Positions 46,555-57,916 of a DNA stretch of 64,000 bases are shown one piece after another. Origin of the DNA: Artocarpus heterophyllus (lineage: Eukaryota > Streptophyta > Magnoliopsida > Rosales > Moraceae); NCBI GenBank assembly GCA_025403435.1, contig CM046348.1, positions 22,441,899-22,505,898 on the forward strand. Reading direction: 5' to 3'. The position numbers and the translations under genes are program-made. The notes under the pieces are model-generated. The model was not told where the DNA came from and made no database searches. It saw only the letters and a program-made list of their open reading frames with translations. Positions within the stretch are counted from its first letter, which is position 1; every line of letters begins with the position of its first letter.

Positions 46555-47263
46555 TACTTGTGAGAGTTTTGGGCATCACAATACCATTCAGTAACATATA
46601 TGTATCTAAATAGTTGAGCGCTCTAATTTTTAATTTCGAGATAATGCCTATAAGATAATATTATTAACTCTACAAAAGAGCTATAGATCTTATATCTATG
46701 AATAACGAGTCTATGTTATTCAAGAGTCATGTCACCAATGCATCAGTATGCGTACTTTTAATTGATTTAGGATGTCACTTTTTAGTACATCAAAAGACTC
46801 AAGAATACAGACTCATTACTTCATTTTTAGGATTAAGATGAAACACATATGATTGTTCTGAAGTAAATTGATTTATTTAAACAGAATTATTAACTAAATC
46901 AACTTATCTTTAGTTTTGATCCAATATATCGTTGACAAGTCATCTGCGTTTAAGGATGCAGACAATATAACAATCTTAGCATGAATAACGCGCTCAATTT
47001 GTTCTCTTAATTGCGTACCTTTTATATTTAGACTATCACCTTTAAATTCATGTCTTTCTTATAATTTGTCTATCATATATACAATCTTAAAGGTTTAGAT
47101 TGACAATCTCTAATTTGTTTTTTTTTTCTTATCATATATTTAATCATAAATGAACATAAAGAGAACAATATTAATATATGACATAAATAATAATTCTTCA
47201 TTAATTAAATTTCTTAAAAACTATTGCAACATTTAATCCTTAGACCACCAAATCTAACATAGA
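46555..47263 (-). repeat. truncated copia LTR, inverted (related to LTRs A and B)
   Basis: On the minus strand it starts TGTTAGATTTGGTGGTC at 47263 and follows the LTR A/B layout leftwards, including the reverse complement of the GTACATCAAAAG, AACTCTACAAAAGAGC and TAGTTGAGCGCTC stretches. It ends about 700 bases in. It is more diverged than LTRs A and B are from each other. Confidence 0.7.
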
Positions 47264-47440
47264 ATGTATCTTGATTAATAGCAGAACCTTAGTGATTTGA
47301 GATTCCATTAGAGTGATAGTAATTTTGTTTCAAATATTGCAGGTCCTTAAGCCTAAAATTCTACCTTTTGAGAAGAGATAAAGGTACTCAGTGGAGTTTT
47401 TTTTTTTATTGCTGTCATTTTTGTTTCAATTTTAATGCAG

Positions 47441-50035
47441 TGTCTTATTTCCTTCCTCCATTCATCAGGAGATGCATAAGTGGAATGCCATTCTCCAGAG
47501 CAAGAAACGTCGGAAGAATCAGTTCGGCCACGGCGGCGAAATTTTAAAAATTTTTAATAATTACTCTAAAAACTAACTAATTATGCTACAAAAATTAAAT
47601 TAAATATAACTTGACGTACTAGTTGGAGACCGAAAACTGCTCTTTTGACTAAACAATTCTTCAAGAATAATTCTCTGCCGTCGAATCTTCAATGTTATTC
47701 TCTTCCTTCAGATCGTTGTGTGTGTGTAGGTACAACTCAACAAATACCCACCACAGCTATACTCCTTCTAACTGAGCTATGTGTTAGATGAACTATGAAC
47801 ACTAAAAGGGAGTGATAGAAGCTCCACTTTTTAATTTACACTATAGCAGTCTAAGAATAAATGAAGACTCTAAGTCTCTATTTATAGAAGTAGTAGGAGT
47901 AGTTAGAAACTTGAGAATTTTTTCTCTCTCCTCCCATGAAGTTGGGACCACCTTCATTGGGCCTTTTCCTAGTGTTATATGGTAATTCAAACTCAACCAA
48001 TCATAATACAGGGTTTTGTGATTAACTGCGTCATCCAAGATAATTCTTATTCGAATAATTCTTTTAATTATCCATGATAATTATATATTTTAAATAATTA
48101 TAAATAATTATCCTTTATTCAAATTCAAATACAATTATGATTTAAATTAATTATTCAAATCAAATAATTAATTTTCACAAAATCCTAATAATTAAATTTA
48201 AATAACTATTATTCTGAAATTGATTTGTTAAATAATTTATTCTAGAAATACCCTCAATAGTAGGCGCCGACAGTCCTATTGGACTGGGCTAGGTGTCACT
48301 CACAGTTCAACTAGAACGTTGGGCTTGCACACTAACATGTCTAGTAACCCGTCTAGTGTAACCTCTTGTATTACCTATGGTACTCCGAACTTGCCTAAAC
48401 TATTATAAAGAAATTAATGAGCTAACATTAGGACCCGATGGACATATATTATCAAGCTCCAATAATAATTATCCTTTAATTATTAACTTCAATATCACTA
48501 GACTATAGCCGAAGTTGCACTTATAATAATATACCGTATTACGAAACTCCTAAAATAAAAGTTTTGTCCATGACCTCTCATATTATGTGTATCCTTATAA
48601 ATTACCCATAATCGAATGAGGGACATAGTTTTGTTTTATCCTTTGATTATTTTATCTCAAAGTCCTATTATATCACTATGGAAAAATTCATTCTTTTTAT
48701 GACACATATAAAAGGAATATCATCCAGTTATTATATGTATTCAGATGATCGAGGCATTGTTATATTTTTCAACACCCGAATAATGCCTTTGAAAGGATAA
48801 CATTGACTCTTTGTTAAAAAGCTATGAATTTTGTGTCTGTATATTATGCTCTCAATGAATATAGGTTGCATCTCCAATGTACCGAAAATAGAATATTCAA
48901 TCATCGAAATTCATGCCTTTGGTATATTAAAAGATATAAACTACAAATATGGAATCATGAATCTACTTTAAGATTAAGAGGATGCATAAATAATTATCAA
49001 AGCAAATTGATTTAAGTTAAATGAAATCATGATTACATCAATTCAACTTTAGCTCTAGTCTAGTGTGCAACCGCCATTAAGTCTACCATACCAATTTGTC
49101 TACTATAGAGTCAATCCACTCTGACGACCAAGATAAGCTATCATGTATGTCTTGTCATGTATAAAGTGCCCAACTATATATATAAGCTGTGGACTATATA
49201 ATTTAAACTATTAATCTTTGAATCGAGTCTTTCCACATATTAACTCTATATATACCTAATTCCAAGATTTGGATCTAATAGTCGCAGATCACATGTTTTC
49301 TAATATACAATAATTGTTATGAAAGTAATATGAAGACCATTATTGATACAAGAACAATTCGCATTATTATTTATTTCACCAAAAAAGTCATAAATACAAC
49401 CAAAGTATTTATTCTTTAGGGCACCAATCCTAACAAGAAGTAGTGATTGCTTTGGGGAGCAATGTGGTGACAGATTGCATAACTTCAATGAAGCCTTGTG
49501 GTAATTAAAAAGTTTGGGCATACATGTTACAAGATATGGTTGTTTATATGCGACAGCACCAGCCCATGTCAATGAGCAGCCTCAGTTTCTCAATTCTGCT
49601 GTTAGAGCTTTCACAAAAGTTGGACCTCATGAGTTATTGGGAGTACTGAAGAAGATTGAAAAGGACATAGTTTGTACCAAGGGCATAAGGTATGGCCCTA
49701 GGCCAATTGACATGGATATTTTGTTTTATGGAAACTCAAGTTCAATTCTTATATTCTTGCAATCCCACATGAAAGAATTTGGGAAAGACCATCTGTAATA
49801 GCCCCACTGATGGATTTGGTGGGATTAGCTACTGAAAATGATATAGTTGCTTGCAAGAATTCTTGGTACTCACCCTAAGGGGATATTTGAATCCTAGGAG
49901 AATCTAGGTGGCGATTCTCTTATTGGAAAGGAAGGCATGAGGAGAGTTTTGCCCCTTAATAAGGGCTTATAGGACTGGTCGTAGAAAATTTCAATCATGG
50001 GCATCCTTAATTTGACAAATTCAAGTTTGGATCAA
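47441..50035 (+). pseudogene. HPPK-DHPS (folate biosynthesis) pseudogene
   Basis: Plant HPPK-DHPS is a bifunctional mitochondrial enzyme. It pyrophosphorylates 6-hydroxymethyl-dihydropterin and couples it to p-aminobenzoate. After a likely intron end (TTTAATGCAG, 47431-47440), 47441-47507 ends in HSPEQE. The reading resumes after a solo LTR at 49436 with VVIALGSNV, then 49514-49740 with the HPPK signature IRYGPRPIDMDILFYG, and a linker with SLIGKEGMRRVLP. It stops at the first DHPS motif MGILNLT (about 50000-50022). Lesions: a TAA before VECHSPEQ, a one-base loss after SNV (about 49468), a TAA at about 49501-49503, and frameshifts after 49740. The DHPS domain is missing, replaced by LTR sequence from about 50036. 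Confidence 0.88.
47508..49435 (-). mobile_element. solo copia LTR in the HPPK pseudogene (1928 bp)
   Basis: On the minus strand it starts TGTTAGGATTGGTGCCC at 49435 and ends near 47508. It is flanked by AGAAA (47503-47507) and AGAAG (49436-49440), a 5-bp target duplication with one change. Removing the LTR and one duplicate restores the HPPK codons for EQEVV. A minus-strand TATAAATAG is at 47886-47878. The start resembles the LTR A/B family, but the body differs, so it is a related family. Confidence 0.85.
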
Positions 50036-51244
50036 CTTCAGAGTAAAAACGCGTGAAATGCGTATCTTGATCTAACTGTCGCGGTCTACCATGCAGTCGC
50101 GATCCCAGAGTTCGAACCACATTCAAACTCCTCAAGTTGATCTGATTGATTCAATCTTAACCAATTAAATAAATCCTATCTTATTCGACACAGGTATATT
50201 TTATAGAGCTTCAATTTTAATTTAAATAACCTAACAAAAAAGTTATCTGATTAAAATGGTCATATACAAATAAACCTATACAAATAAATATTATCCAAAT
50301 AATTCAAAATGTTTATCTTGAATTAATTGACAAAATTAATTCAATTGATAAACTAACATGAATTATTAAATCTAATTAACTTGAATTTTAGTCAATCTAA
50401 TAATTTAATATAAGTCACTAATATATAAGAAAAATACGCCATATCGTTACAAGATTTATTATGAGTTAGCAAAGAGGATACGATGAACATATATAGATGA
50501 AACTCCTATAATTATAAAATAAAATATCCCAAATACATATTTTATAATTATCAACTCTAGCGCTACTTTACTAAAAGCTTAGAGCTACACTCTCGACTAT
50601 ATAAAATTACAAAGCTCCAATAAGTTAATCATTCGTGACATATCATAATGTGTCACATCCTCATAGGATATTCATAATCAGCTTAAAAATAAATTGCGTT
50701 TTACCTTCCCGATTATTTTTATCTTACGTTTCATTACCTCATCATTTAAATACTTACTATTCATAAATAGTATACCATGTAATTACACCTATGTATCCAA
50801 ATAGTTGAGCGCTCTAATCTTTCAATTACTGGATAATGCATATAAGAGAATACAAATAATTCTACAAAAGAGCTATGGATTCTATATCTATGAAAACTGA
50901 GTCTACGTCAATCAAGAGTCAAATCTCCAATGTAAAGGTATGCATACATCTTCAAACAATGTACCAATGTTTCTACTTGCGAAGTCCCTCTCTGATGACC
51001 AAAACAAGCTATCTTTTGTTAAGAATGCAGACAATATAACAATCTTAGTGTGAATAAAACGCCTAACTTTATTCCCTCGATCGCAGATCTTATCATTTAG
51101 AACATCACCTTTAAGATTCATCAACTGAAATGAACATAAAAAGGACAACATTAGGTATATGAATTAATAAATAAACTCATAATTGATAAAATGTTTTCAA
51201 AAACTTATTACAATATTTTATTCCTTAGGACACCATATCTAACA
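50036..51244 (-). repeat. 3'-truncated copia LTR, inverted, cutting the DHPS region
   Basis: On the minus strand it starts TGTTAGATATGGTGTCC at 51244 and follows the LTR A layout to the block ACGCGTTTTTAC (about 50045-50055), which matches the block around 4650-4690 in LTR A. The last roughly 400 bases, including the TATA box, are missing. The left boundary with the DHPS remnant is approximate. Confidence 0.7.
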
Positions 51245-52477
51245 TTAAGAATTAAATATATGTTATTCAGGACAATTTCTCTAAGTTTAATGGTTATTAA
51301 CCCACACCATTTTTAGAAGTAGATTAAGCTGAAATCTTTCACAAGATATTCAAATACCAACAAGAATTATATTCCACTAAATCACCTATACATCTCGTAA
51401 TCTTGAAAATCGTGTAAATACCTTTTAGAGCAAACTGCAATAAATGACATTTTTTAAAATTAAAAAGTGAATAGTATATTTTAAATATTTAAAATACATT
51501 TCATATTTGCTACATATATAATTCATTTAACCTAATAAACATACTACTTATTTCAAATACTTTAAATGTATAAATATTTAAGTTTCAAAAGTCTACAATT
51601 TTTAGAGGTCAAACTGCTAATGTTTACTTCAATATCTATTTTTTAAAATACCCAAAACAACGTATTTGTTTTACCTAAATACTACTTTTGTCCTTTTTAT
51701 TATAAAATGCCAAAAATGCCACCTATATTTTTAAAATCACACTCAAAGTACCACTAAGACAATTAAACTTTTTTTAACAAAAGATTATTCTAACCAACTT
51801 TTAATAAATACAATTCAAAACATTATAAATAAAATCAATCTTGAACTTTAAAAATTATTGAAGTATTTGCTTGATTGAAATTTTTATCCGAACATCTTAA
51901 ATTTTTTTTATTTAATTATTTAGTTAATTCGTACTTAAGATAGTATTTAATATAAATTGAAAAGGTAATTTATAGATTTTTTTTAAAAAAAATTAATTGC
52001 TTTAAGGGCATTTTAAGTATGATTGTGTAAACACAGAGGAGTTTGGGTATTTGAATAATAATAAAAAAAATATTTAAACAAAAATTGGAATATATTCCTA
52101 TTTTTCCAATTTCTATTATCAACTCTTCGTTTAATATCCCTCAATTCACCCTTCAAAATTCCAATCAAAATGGACTCACACAACCAAATGGATGCCCGTG
52201 TACAACATAAAACCATAATAATCAACTGTTTTTTTTTTTTTTTTGAAACTTTTAAAAATAACGTCATGTTTAAATATTGGCAGTAAACTTCAAAAAAAAA
52301 AATTTTGAGACCAATAGCATGTGTAAACCATAAATACAGTATACACGCTTTATTTGTTCTATAAATATGCTATTTATCTTAAATATGTTTAAACATAATA
52401 TTTAGTATTATACATTTACTCGAAAAAGCTTCTCAAAATATTATTTGCCTCTTTATCCTTAAATAAAAAAACGAGAA
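51245..52477. other. non-coding AT-rich interval
   Basis: Very AT-rich with many short inverted runs. No gene is supported. Confidence 0.5.
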
Positions 52478-52659
52478 TATAATCATTTTGGCATTCTGTA
52501 TTTAAAAAAATCACAATGGCACACCGTTGTTTGAAAAATATTAAAATAGTACCTTACTGTTTTTTAAAATATAATTTTGATACTCTTAGTCCGTGTTTTG
52601 TAACATAAAACTTCCAACTTATATTAATGAACCTCAAATTATTTTAAGGGACTTCTATT

Positions 52660-53004
52660 GACCCCATGTATTCTACTTTTCACACATCATTTCTTCAACC
52701 ACTCTCATTCTACTTCTTATGCTCCTCCTAAAATCCCAAAAATTCTCTACACCTAACCAGTACTATTGGTTTTTCTTTTCCCACCCACCCACCACCAAAT
52801 AAACTTACAATTTTTTTCAAATATTTTTTTTCAATTTATATACTTAGCGATAAATTTTCCTTAGTATATAATTTTTTCTTTTTATTAAAGAAAACTTTGG
52901 ATTCTAGGAAAAAATAATCGGTAGTAAAATTGTAAGAGTTTATATATAAATTGAACAAATTGCATTTCTTTTACTTAAAAACAAGAAGGGAAACATAGTT
53001 ATAT

Positions 53005-53043
<39 letters not shown>

Positions 53044-54147
53044 TGTTCTTTATATCAAACAAACAGAGGCTGCTTATGCCCCCCCAAATTTTTGGTAATT
53101 TATGTTTTTGCCTATAGTTTTTAAAAAACTTTTCATCTATGTCCCTTTTCATTTAAAAAGTATTATATATACGCCTATGCTAACAAATTTTTTCCTCTAA
53201 TTTTAATCCTATTAAAAATATTTTTTTGTATGTATCTTATTAATCTTTTGTTTCTAACTTGCCCTCGTTTCGATAATGTTTCTCAAATGTGCCTCTAATT
53301 AAGTATATTTTTATTTTAGTTCTCTAAAATAATACTATTTTTTAATAAATATGGCCTTCATAAATACATTTTCCTAATTACCTCACTAAAACATTTTTCT
53401 TGATTGTGTTTATACTTAAACCTCTTTTCATGCTTCTCTTTTACACTCCTTAAATAATTTATTATTAGTTTTGCTCTATCAAAATTACATTCTCATAAGT
53501 ATTCTACTCTTTGTTCCCCTTTTCGTAGGTTTTTGTGAATAGGATGTTCTTATCATAACTAAACTAAACTTAGAAGAGAATAATAAATCTAGAAGAAACT
53601 AAACTTAAAAGAAAATTTTACATTTACGTAATAAAAAATTCAACAAATTGAATATGCATATCCTTCTAACTATTTTATAATATTGAGAGTTATATATTGA
53701 TAGTTTATAGATTTTTTCACATTCTTTGCTTGCGCCCCTTAAAACAAAATCGCGATTCTGCCACTACAAATAAAAGTGTAGTTCCTTTTACTGGAGCACA
53801 CAATTTGTACTTATTTAGGAATCAAAACAATTTGCAATGATATATATATTTATAATTAGTATATACAAAATGATAATAAAAATAAAATTTTTGAAAAAGA
53901 AATAAACTACATATGTTTTTTATAGGAGACTTTTCATGTTGAAATCTATTTTGATTCTTTCAAAAAAAAGTAATACACTAATTTTTTTGAAGGGAATGTA
54001 TATATATTGGTGTTAATAAGTATTTTTCTAAAACACTTTTATCCTTAAGAGTAATTTATTAATAGCTAATACAATAATAAATAAATCTTATTAAATAGGA
54101 GTGTGTAAAAAGGAAAATGATGGGCATCAAGAGACGCAACCCTTCAT
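52660..54147. mobile_element. 1.49-kb non-autonomous DNA element nested in the fold-back element
   Basis: It interrupts the copy 2 fold-back element exactly where copy 1 is continuous (AAATTATTTT to ATGAAAACTATAAAA). Its ends are AAGGGACTTCTATTGACCCCAT and the reverse complement of a sequence beginning AAGGGTTGCGTCTCTTGATGCCCAT. These terminal repeats extend about 45 bases imperfectly (ACACAYNATTT). That is Mutator-like, but no 9-bp target duplication could be confirmed. It contains an (AT)n run and no transposase. Confidence 0.5.
53008..53041. repeat. (AT)n microsatellite
   Basis: A pure AT dinucleotide run. Confidence 0.9.
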
Positions 54148-54345
54148 GAAAACTATAAAAAAATAAATAAATATACGTAATACTAGAATTAGTCTACATA
54201 TATACTTTTCTGTGATGAGTTTTGTTTAATTTTTTGCTTTGATTTTCTATTATAATTTTACAAAATTTATTAATAAAAGAGTGAAAATTCACATAAAAAA
54301 ACTCAAAAATTTCAAGATACTGTTTTGATATTTTTTAAACAATAA

Positions 54346-54460
54346 GGGCATGTTTGGCACACCATATTATATTGTATTGTATTGTATTATATACAAAAAA
54401 TATAATATAATACAATACAATAAGGTATGATAAAGAATCTTTAAGATACTAAACATACCA
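54346..54460. mobile_element. small MITE with internal palindrome
   Basis: Ends GGGCATGTTTGGCAC and ACTAAACATACC. The interior folds on itself: TATTGTATTGTATTATATA pairs with TATAATATAATACAATACAATA across a short A-rich loop. Confidence 0.55.
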
Positions 54461-54553
54461 AAATGATAACACCCTAGAAATATAAAATGCTTCCTTCAAA
54501 AAAAATATAAAAAGCAAAAATAAAAAGGGGAATTAGGGTTCCGAATCATTCGT

Positions 54554-54563
54554 CTCTATATAA
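54554..54563 (+). promoter_or_regulatory. TATA-like box of an unknown short transcript
   Basis: CTATATAAAT followed by an ATG at about 54639 (MAIRFTF). The plus frame soon closes, so the promoter call is weak. Confidence 0.25.
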
Positions 54564-54658
54564 ATGATGCGAGTGTAACCACTTCCAATCCACTCACATC
54601 TTCAAATCTAGGGACAGAGTTTCTGTTGATGGCAATTCGATTTACTTTCAGGGTTGTT

Positions 54659-55039
54659 TTATTTTTGCGTTATGAAAGCGACGGTGATAGAACAAGATCC
54701 CGGTGAGGAAGCACTCCCAAAAATTGATAGGAAGTGTTGTATGACACTTTTAAACCAACGGTGGAGCACACTATTAAGGGAAACCCAAATTTCCTTACCA
54801 TCCACTGGTTTTGAAACGCCAGTCGATTCGTCTCCTTTGTGGGGACGAGTCGTTCCCGACATTTCGTCAATCAGTTGAGAACAGCTTTTGGCTTCCTCGG
54901 TGCGCTTCCACAGCGTGGGTGATTTGAAATGGGTCTCTGAGGGTTTCATTTTCCTTTTCTTGCCTGGTTTTCTTTCATTTCCTGGAAAGTTTGATTTTTT
55001 ATGGTAAAATTTAGAGAAACACCTCACGCAAAAATTCAT
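54659..55039 (-). CDS. hypothetical protein, 126 codons, minus strand
   Basis: An open frame from the ATG at 55039 to the stop at 54659. Basic N-terminal part (GNERKPGKKRKMKPSETHF), then a hydrophilic middle (LWKRTEEAKSCSQLIDEM, KGDESTGVSKPVDGKE) and a W-containing segment (LNSVLHRWFKSV). The composition is protein-like and better than the overlapping plus-strand frames. I do not recognise the family. It could be a truncated gene fragment carried by a transposon. There is no visible promoter to the right of 55039, where the sequence is T-rich. Confidence 0.3.
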   Translation of the reverse strand: MNFCVRCFSKFYHKKSNFPGNERKPGKKRKMKPSETHFKSPTLWKRTEEAKSCSQLIDEMSGTTRPHKGDESTGVSKPVDGKEIWVSLNSVLHRWFKSVIQHFLSIFGSASSPGSCSITVAFITQK

Positions 55040-55340
55040 TTGGAGAAATAACCTTCTTTTTTTTGGGACACAAAAAATAGCTTACATGTCCCATTTGTTC
55101 CTTATGTGGCATCTTTTTATCCATTTCAACCCCTCCGCGTTGGCATGCCCTTTCCAGATGCAAAGCCCAAATTTTACCCCTAAGTCCCCTGCCCTAAATC
55201 ATAACCCTCCCTAATCTAAGAAAAAAAAAATTTCCTCGACGCCCCCTCTCTCCCTCACTATTCTTTTCTTTTCATTTTCGTCATTTTCTTCCCTTCTTTA
55301 GCTCTCTCCCTTTCTTGTTGCTTCTCTCCATCTCCCTTTC

Positions 55341-55388
55341 TCTTCTTCTTCTTCTTCTTCTTCTTCTTCTTCTTCTTCTTCTTCTTCT
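55341..55388. repeat. (CTT)n microsatellite
   Basis: About 16 CTT repeats within a pyrimidine-rich stretch (55230-55450). The stretch resembles a plant 5' leader, but no gene follows directly. Confidence 0.9.
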
Positions 55389-55539
55389 ACTTCATTGTAT
55401 CTCTCTCACTCCTCCTTTTTTTCTGTCATCATCTGCTCCTCAAATCCATACCCAAAAATCCCCTACTCCTCAAAACAATGTTCTTCACATCGTCAGCTCA
55501 TCCATGAAGCCGTCAGTCTCTAACTTCTTTTCTCACTAA

Positions 55540-56520
55540 TGTATTTCACACCCCCTTTTTTTCTTTTTTAAGCTGATTTTTGGTTTTTTTTTAATGTCCA
55601 TCTCTGCCTGGTTTTCTAAATTTGTGAGTTATTTTCCTTTTTCATGTTTGATGCTTTTTTTTTCCTGTGGGTGATGGCTTTGATTTGTATTTTTTTTCCT
55701 CTATGATATATCTGTTTCTTTTTATTTTTTGGATTTTTTTGTTCAAATTTCAAATTCCATGAAATGTAATATGATTAAGTTTGGTTCAAGTTTTTTGTCA
55801 AGTCTTTGATTTTGTTGCCTCTAAACCAAAAGGTCACGAGTATCAACGCTGGCGATTGTTGACTTCCATTCTGTCGTGCCATTCACGTCGTTAGACGCAG
55901 CAAGCCATGATCGATGACCCAATGGAGGCAACCCATAGATAATTTAACCCTTATATTCTCATCAACTTAATTCAATATCTCACACTTTTTCCCACTTCAA
56001 CTTACTGTTATTTTTAATGATGTTCCTATTTACAGTATATATTTATCCGCAGCAGCAAATAACTAACTAAGAAATGAAATTTCATTTTCAGTCACAAATC
56101 AAATCAAAAGAAAATAAGTGTTTTGTATGTGACTGTTTTGATTTTGGTTTGGAAATTAGGTTAAGATTGCATTGCATGGCATTGGATAAGCAAGCAAAAG
56201 AGAAAGTTAAAATGTGAAATCAAAACAAAAAAAAAATGGAAAACAACGCACAAACAAAAAAGAAAAATAGAGGCAAAGCAGCTAACCTCTATCTCTATGC
56301 AACCAACACAAATATTTTATTTAGGTATAAATACTATGTGTGTTATATAAATCTCTCTGGTTGCTTTCTTAAAAACAAATAAAGGCATCCCATTAACAGA
56401 TTAAATTTTCAAAAACATCCTATAATGTTCATAGTGTTTTTAATTCCTGAAATTGTGAACTGTAATGGAAGGGCAATGGAAATATGAATTTGTTCCTAAT
56501 TTTTTTGGCTAAAAACCAAA
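55540..56520. other. non-coding interval
   Basis: T-rich, then A-rich, sequence. A less AT-rich patch at 55830-55935 may be a coding relic, but no domain could be read. Confidence 0.45.
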
Positions 56521-56539
56521 AAAATGCCCATCTTGATGG

Positions 56540-56705
56540 GCTTGGGAACGTCTGTTGTGGGGTCAATATAGGGCCTGAAAGGGGTCTAAATATGGAGACC
56601 ATGTGTCGACCCATATCAACCCTTATTGCTGCAAACATAGATTGGGGTCGATATGAGGTCTACGTATGTAGACCCTTCATCGACCCATTTCGATCCAAGC
56701 ACCCT
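56540..56705. repeat. palindromic GGTCTAC/GTAGACC repeat cluster, left
   Basis: Contains GGGGTCAATATAGGGCC, GGGGTCTAAATATGGAGACC, GTGTCGACCCATATC and the near-palindrome GGTCTACGTATGTAGACC (56657-56674). These are the same phrases as in the large array at 60233-62140, on the other side of the DUF1985-type gene. Confidence 0.7.
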
Positions 56706-57916
56706 TATTTTTCTACACATAATCCAGGAAGCTGCAAATCCTATAGTTCCCCACATTAGTTTTAGATCTGTTTATGTAATGAATTTTTTAGAAGCTAGAT
56801 ATATATTCAATGGTTAATTAGTAACAAAGAGTGAATAATAATTTTTTTAAAACTTAAACAAGTAAATAACATAGTTTAACATATTTGAAGTAAATAACAT
56901 TTATTACGTAAATAATTTATTTATCCTTAATAAATAAATTATTTATTCTTAGTATAAGCTATTTACTTCAGCCATTATACAACACAACATTTCAAATGCC
57001 TATCAAATTAATACCTGAATTACTAAAGCCTCATTTTAATGAAAGCAATAACCAAAACTTGCTTGAAAAGGGAGAAAAGGGGAAGAAAAGATAAAGAGCA
57101 AACGTTTTCATAGAGCCTCATTGTGTGAAAACAATCAAAGCGTGTTAGGCTTAAAATATTATAGGCCTCAACCTTGTTGTTTTGTAACCAATGTGTAGTA
57201 GCTATGTGGGATCAAAGCGTGTTGCTTTGTTGTTTTGGAGATAAGTTGTTGGATCAAGGTTAAGCCATGCTAGTGCATGAGGCTTGCAGAAAGAGAAGTC
57301 CATCCACAAAGTTAAGTGTGGATTGTTTTTTATTAGCACCCATGTTTGCATTAATTCAAAGTTAAGTGTAGTGTGTTAAATGTTTACATCAGCTTGCATT
57401 AATTCAAAGTTAAGTGTGGATGGTTTTTTCCTTTGTAATAGTAATTCAAAGCTAAGTGTGTTCAGCTAGCACCCATGTTTTTTCTTAGCTGGTTTTTTGG
57501 CATGTTAAATGATTACATCAGTTTGTGCTCTTTTTTTATTGTTTTTGTGATTATTTTTCTCTCTTATTATATACCACAAATTCAATTGACTTAATTAAGC
57601 AGACTTTTTAATTAGTTAATGGATATGTAAAATTGTGAGTAGACAAAGGTTTTATGTTAGGTATTTCTATTAATCAATAAGGGAATATAAATCTTAGACT
57701 TTTCTGTGCTTACAAAGTCTGAGTATGAAACATAACAAAGACAAACCGTTGAAGTGTATTAGATTACATAATGTTGTTTTAAGGTTAATGTAATAATGTA
57801 TTAAGATGAACATCTCCTTCTGATATGCATGGAATGGGGCTGTTTGCCACTACACTAGCCGTTACTACAAGATAATTCATGCCTGATTTAATTAATGCTT
57901 GCACTTGATTTAACTA
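56706..57916. other. non-coding interval before the DUF1985-type gene
   Basis: AT-rich. The phrase AATTCAAAGTTAAGTGT is repeated imperfectly three to four times at 57310-57450. No gene. Confidence 0.5.

Larger units (their letters stand above)
52478..54476. repeat. fold-back element, copy 2, with two nested insertions
   Basis: Left half (52478-52659) and right half (about 54148-54476) align with the fold-back element at 45143-45622 (for example CCTCAAATTATTTT and GTGATGAGTTTTGTTTAAT). The right arm is split by a small MITE, and the middle by a 1.49-kb insertion. Confidence 0.6.

Noticed and set aside
54672..54878. 69-codon plus-strand ORF starting MKATVIEQD
   Set aside because: It overlaps the longer minus-strand frame and has no recognised domain; kept only as part of the unassigned island.
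55315..55539. 74-codon plus-strand ORF
   Set aside because: It is mostly the (CTT)n microsatellite read as poly-Leu.
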